From positions 1-6,051 of the forward strand of contig DCGT01000007.1 in NCBI GenBank assembly GCA_002315315.1: a stretch of DNA of 6,051 bases. The letters are read 5' to 3'. Made by a program: the position numbers and the translations under genes. Of the stretch, positions 5,195 to 6,051 are shown in pieces. Source of the stretch: Faecalibacterium sp. UBA1771. GTDB lineage: Bacteria > Bacillota > Clostridia > Oscillospirales > Ruminococcaceae. The notes under the pieces are model-generated. The model was not told where the DNA came from and did not search any database. It saw only the letters and a program-made list of their open reading frames with translations. The first letter of the stretch is position 1, and every line of letters starts with the position of its first letter.

Positions 5195-6051
5195 TTATGC
5201 GTGACCGTTGGACATAAGAACGTCGACGATCTTGTGAGCGACCATTTGCTTTATCATCTCACGGGCGGGCTTGAGGTAAGCACGCGGGTCGAAGTCGGCA
5301 GGGTTCTCAGCAAGGTGTCTTCTGACGGCGGCGGTCATGGCAAGACGAATGTCGGAGTCGACGTTGATCTTGCAGACTGCCATAGTCGCGGCCTGCTTGA
5401 GCATTTCTTCGGGGATACCGATAGCATCGGGCATCTCTCCGCCGTATTGCTTAATGATGGCTACCATATCCTGCATAACGGAGGAAGCGCCGTGCAGAAC
5501 AATGGGGAATCCGGGCAGACGTTCGGAAACCTCTTCAAGTATGTCGAAGCGAAGCTGCGGCTTCTGACCGGGCTTAAACTTATAAGCACCGTGGCTGGTT
5601 CCGATAGCTATGGCAAGAGAGTCAACTCCGGTTCTCTCAACAAATTCCTGAACCTGAGCGGGGTTGGTGTAGGAAGCGTCCTCGGCGGAAACCTTGACCT
5701 CGTCCTCAACACCCTCAAGACGTCCGAGCTCACCCTCTACGACTACGCCGTGGTCATGGGCATACTGTACGACCTGCTTGGTCAGCTCGATGTTGCCCTC
5801 AAAATCGAAATGAGAACCGTCGATCATAACGGAGGTAAAGCCACCATCGATGCAGCTCTTGCAAAGCTCAAAGCTGTCACCGTGGTCAAGGTGCAGGGCG
5901 ATGGGAATATCGCATTCCTTAACTGCAGCGTCGACAAGGTTCATAAGATAGGTGTGGCTGGCGTATCTGCGGGCACCGGCGGAAACCTGGAGAATAACCG
6001 GCGAGTTAAGCTCCTTGGCGGCCTCGGTGATTCCCTGAACGATTTCCATGT
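5195..6051 (-). CDS. fba: Fructose-bisphosphate aldolase, class II (5' end outside window)
   Basis: Catalyses reversible cleavage of fructose 1,6-bisphosphate to dihydroxyacetone phosphate and glyceraldehyde 3-phosphate in glycolysis/gluconeogenesis, in the cytoplasm, with zinc. Counting from the Met at 6047-6049, the visible 284 residues carry LHLDHGDS (52-59; Asp55 catalytic, His56 zinc), VEGELGRLEG (104-113; Glu of the metal site), IGTSHGAYK (149-157; His153 zinc), VLHGASS (184-190; His186 zinc) and KINVDSDIRLA (227-237, phosphate binding). The C-terminus ends IVDVLMSNGHA. The Met at 6049 is not the start: family members have roughly 25 more N-terminal residues ending in an N-N-[ML]-E-like stretch, and the two bases before it (AC) fit an Asn codon. 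The gene is therefore cut by the window edge rather than truncated. It has a strong terminator and converges with the acetyltransferase gene. Confidence 0.95.
   Translation of the reverse strand, partial: MEIVQGITEAAKELNSPVILQVSAGARRYASHTYLMNLVDAAVKECDIPIALHLDHGDSFELCKSCIDGGFTSVMIDGSHFDFEGNIELTKQVVQYAHDHGVVVEGELGRLEGVEDEVKVSAEDASYTNPAQVQEFVERTGVDSLAIAIGTSHGAYKFKPGQKPQLRFDILEEVSERLPGFPIVLHGASSVMQDMVAIIKQYGGEMPDAIGIPEEMLKQAATMAVCKINVDSDIRLAMTAAVRRHLAENPADFDPRAYLKPAREMIKQMVAHKIVDVLMSNGHA

Noticed and set aside
6047..6049. Met at 6049 as the aldolase start codon
   Set aside because: Class II aldolases carry about 25 further N-terminal residues before this position, and the preceding bases fit a continuing Asn codon; the true start is outside the window.
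1..6051. CRISPR arrays, insertion sequences and long tandem repeats
   Set aside because: Reading through the window I found no regularly spaced repeats, transposase motifs or terminal inverted repeats.

Overview
The window looks like a chromosomal segment of a low-to-mid GC anaerobic Firmicute of the class Clostridia, probably a gut Ruminococcus/Oscillospiraceae-type organism. The evidence is sigma-A type promoters with strong GGAGG ribosome sites, compact hairpin-plus-T-tract terminators, a small TSCPD-domain protein of the clostridial TIGR03905 type, and a class II fructose-bisphosphate aldolase whose C-terminal half reads like clostridial enzymes. The genus is inference.

Layout. Positions 1-560 hold what looks like debris of an accessory element: a near-consensus promoter, a broken reading frame (101-283) overlapping a small SD-preceded ORF (258-449), and a strong GC-rich hairpin (494-522). 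Positions 565-861 hold a minus-strand tRNA-Leu(CAG) with its own promoter and terminator; the element-like debris lies on the 3' side of this tRNA. Positions 911-2677 (minus) encode a secreted lipoprotein metallopeptidase of the M3/oligoendopeptidase F type. A 145-bp divergent intergenic region carries back-to-back promoters with a small palindrome between them. On the plus strand, 2823-4489 is a three-gene operon: TSCPD-domain Cys protein, a 107-aa protein with three predicted membrane segments, and an AbrB-family (PF05145) membrane protein. A GNAT acetyltransferase (4577-5065, plus) follows after 87 bp. It converges with the minus-strand class II fructose-bisphosphate aldolase (5195 to beyond the right edge), which has a clean terminator.

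How the genes may work together. The aldolase is core glycolysis and the tRNA is housekeeping. The M3 lipoprotein would trim peptides at the cell surface. The three-gene operon is the only place where a functional link can be argued: a Cys-rich small soluble protein, a small uncharacterised membrane protein and a duplicated-fold membrane transporter/exporter are made from one promoter, which suggests (inference) that the 107-aa protein is an accessory subunit of the AbrB protein. I saw no CRISPR array, complete transposon, riboswitch or defence system. Most of the window is ordinary, and the less explained parts are the left-hand debris next to the tRNA and the unknown middle gene of the operon.
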